From assembly GCA_949358305.1 (NCBI GenBank), contig OX442314.1:37917211-37981210 (forward strand): a DNA stretch of 64,000 nucleotides, in the 5' to 3' direction. How positions within the stretch are numbered: the stretch's first letter is position 1; every line of letters begins with the position of its first letter. Below are positions 63,692 through 64,000 of the stretch, in pieces. The notes below the pieces were generated by a model, which was not told the DNA's origin, searched no databases, and saw nothing but the letters and a program-made list of their open reading frames with translations. Source of the DNA: Strigamia acuminata (lineage: Eukaryota > Arthropoda > Chilopoda > Geophilomorpha > Linotaeniidae). The translations under genes and the position numbers were made by a program.

Positions 63692-64000
63692 CTGTAAAAT
63701 ATTCGAAGAAATAATTAAAATCCATTTTTTCGTTAAAATTAATTATTTCCGAATTTTCAGTGAATAAAATCACGGGTGAGATTTCATTCGACAGTTTAGA
63801 TTCGTTAAATTTTTCAAAATGTTTGAAAAATCGTGAAAAACGTTATTTCCGACGGCTATGTTTCAGTGTTTGGAGCGTTAACATAGCAACGCCTCAAAAA
63901 TGAGACACAGCGCCATCTGATGATAAAAATGGCGGCGCCTTCTTGCGAAGGCGTTACCAACGAACTTTTCGCTTTTTCCGAGTGAAAATGCACTTTTAAT
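63692..64000 (-). other. ORF3 intron, second family B copy (cut by window)
   Basis: Closely similar to the intron at 52236-52587. Exon 1, pol and gag lie outside the window. Confidence 0.6.

Larger units (their letters stand above)
60212..64000 (-). mobile_element. Second Gypsy family B copy, 3' portion (continues past the window)
   Basis: 3' LTR 61296-60212, polypurine tract, ORF3 exon 2, and intron up to the window end. It is inverted relative to the copy at 43-56 kb, so the 3' ends of the two face each other across 4.1 kb. The LTR is noticeably diverged from the other copy while ORF3 is nearly identical. Confidence 0.93.

Overview
This window comes from a eukaryotic, most likely arthropod, nuclear genome. 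It consists almost entirely of nested and neighbouring LTR retrotransposons. The evidence is two BEL/Pao elements, one young Ty1/Copia element, three Ty3/Gypsy copies from two families, small foldback DNA transposons, a satellite array and short candidate introns. I found no complete host gene, no rRNA or tRNA gene and no prokaryotic feature. The species cannot be named from the sequence.

Layout. 1-2440: unassigned sequence, then an old Copia copy reduced to LTR, leader, capsid scraps and LTR. 2445-3977: a foldback element carrying a 27-bp minisatellite. 4105-4500: an LTR fragment of a family seen again at 58.8 kb. 5330-5515: short tandem repeats. 5827-11335: BEL element 1 on the minus strand. 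Its 5' LTR is cut by the 5' LTR of BEL element 2 (11336-16970, plus strand), which runs into a 200-N gap. 17171-23462: a Copia element with identical visible LTR parts and an open polyprotein that lacks the capsid domain. 23463-25560: a GC-rich higher-order satellite of GTTAAC palindromes. 26411-39741: Gypsy family A (minus), with gag, pol and a third gene, ORF3. 43225-56068: Gypsy family B (plus), complete with LTRs and an AAAC target duplication. 57122-57601: a TTAA-flanked MITE. 58781-59417: the second LTR fragment. 60212-64000: a second family B copy (minus), cut by the window edge.

The most interesting content is in the Gypsy elements. Both families carry, between pol and the 3' LTR, a large gene of unknown function that looks spliced. 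It has a short acidic first exon, a phase-0 intron and a 740 to 922-codon second exon with three conserved blocks. It is not envelope-like. In both families gag is followed by pol in the -1 frame, with A_AAA_AAC slippery heptamers at the overlap. The family B LTR contains five consecutive hairpins with one shared architecture. Their stem sequences differ from one another and between copies, yet stay complementary. Family A and Copia LTRs also carry hairpin series.

Expected function, from family knowledge: LTR transcription, tRNA priming at the PBS, reverse transcription by pol inside a gag particle, and integrase-mediated insertion. Several copies are visibly broken. Family B at 43-56 kb has three in-frame stops and one altered reverse-transcriptase motif. 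BEL element 1 has lost the middle of gag. Copia lacks its capsid. Family A lacks the distal part of its 3' LTR.
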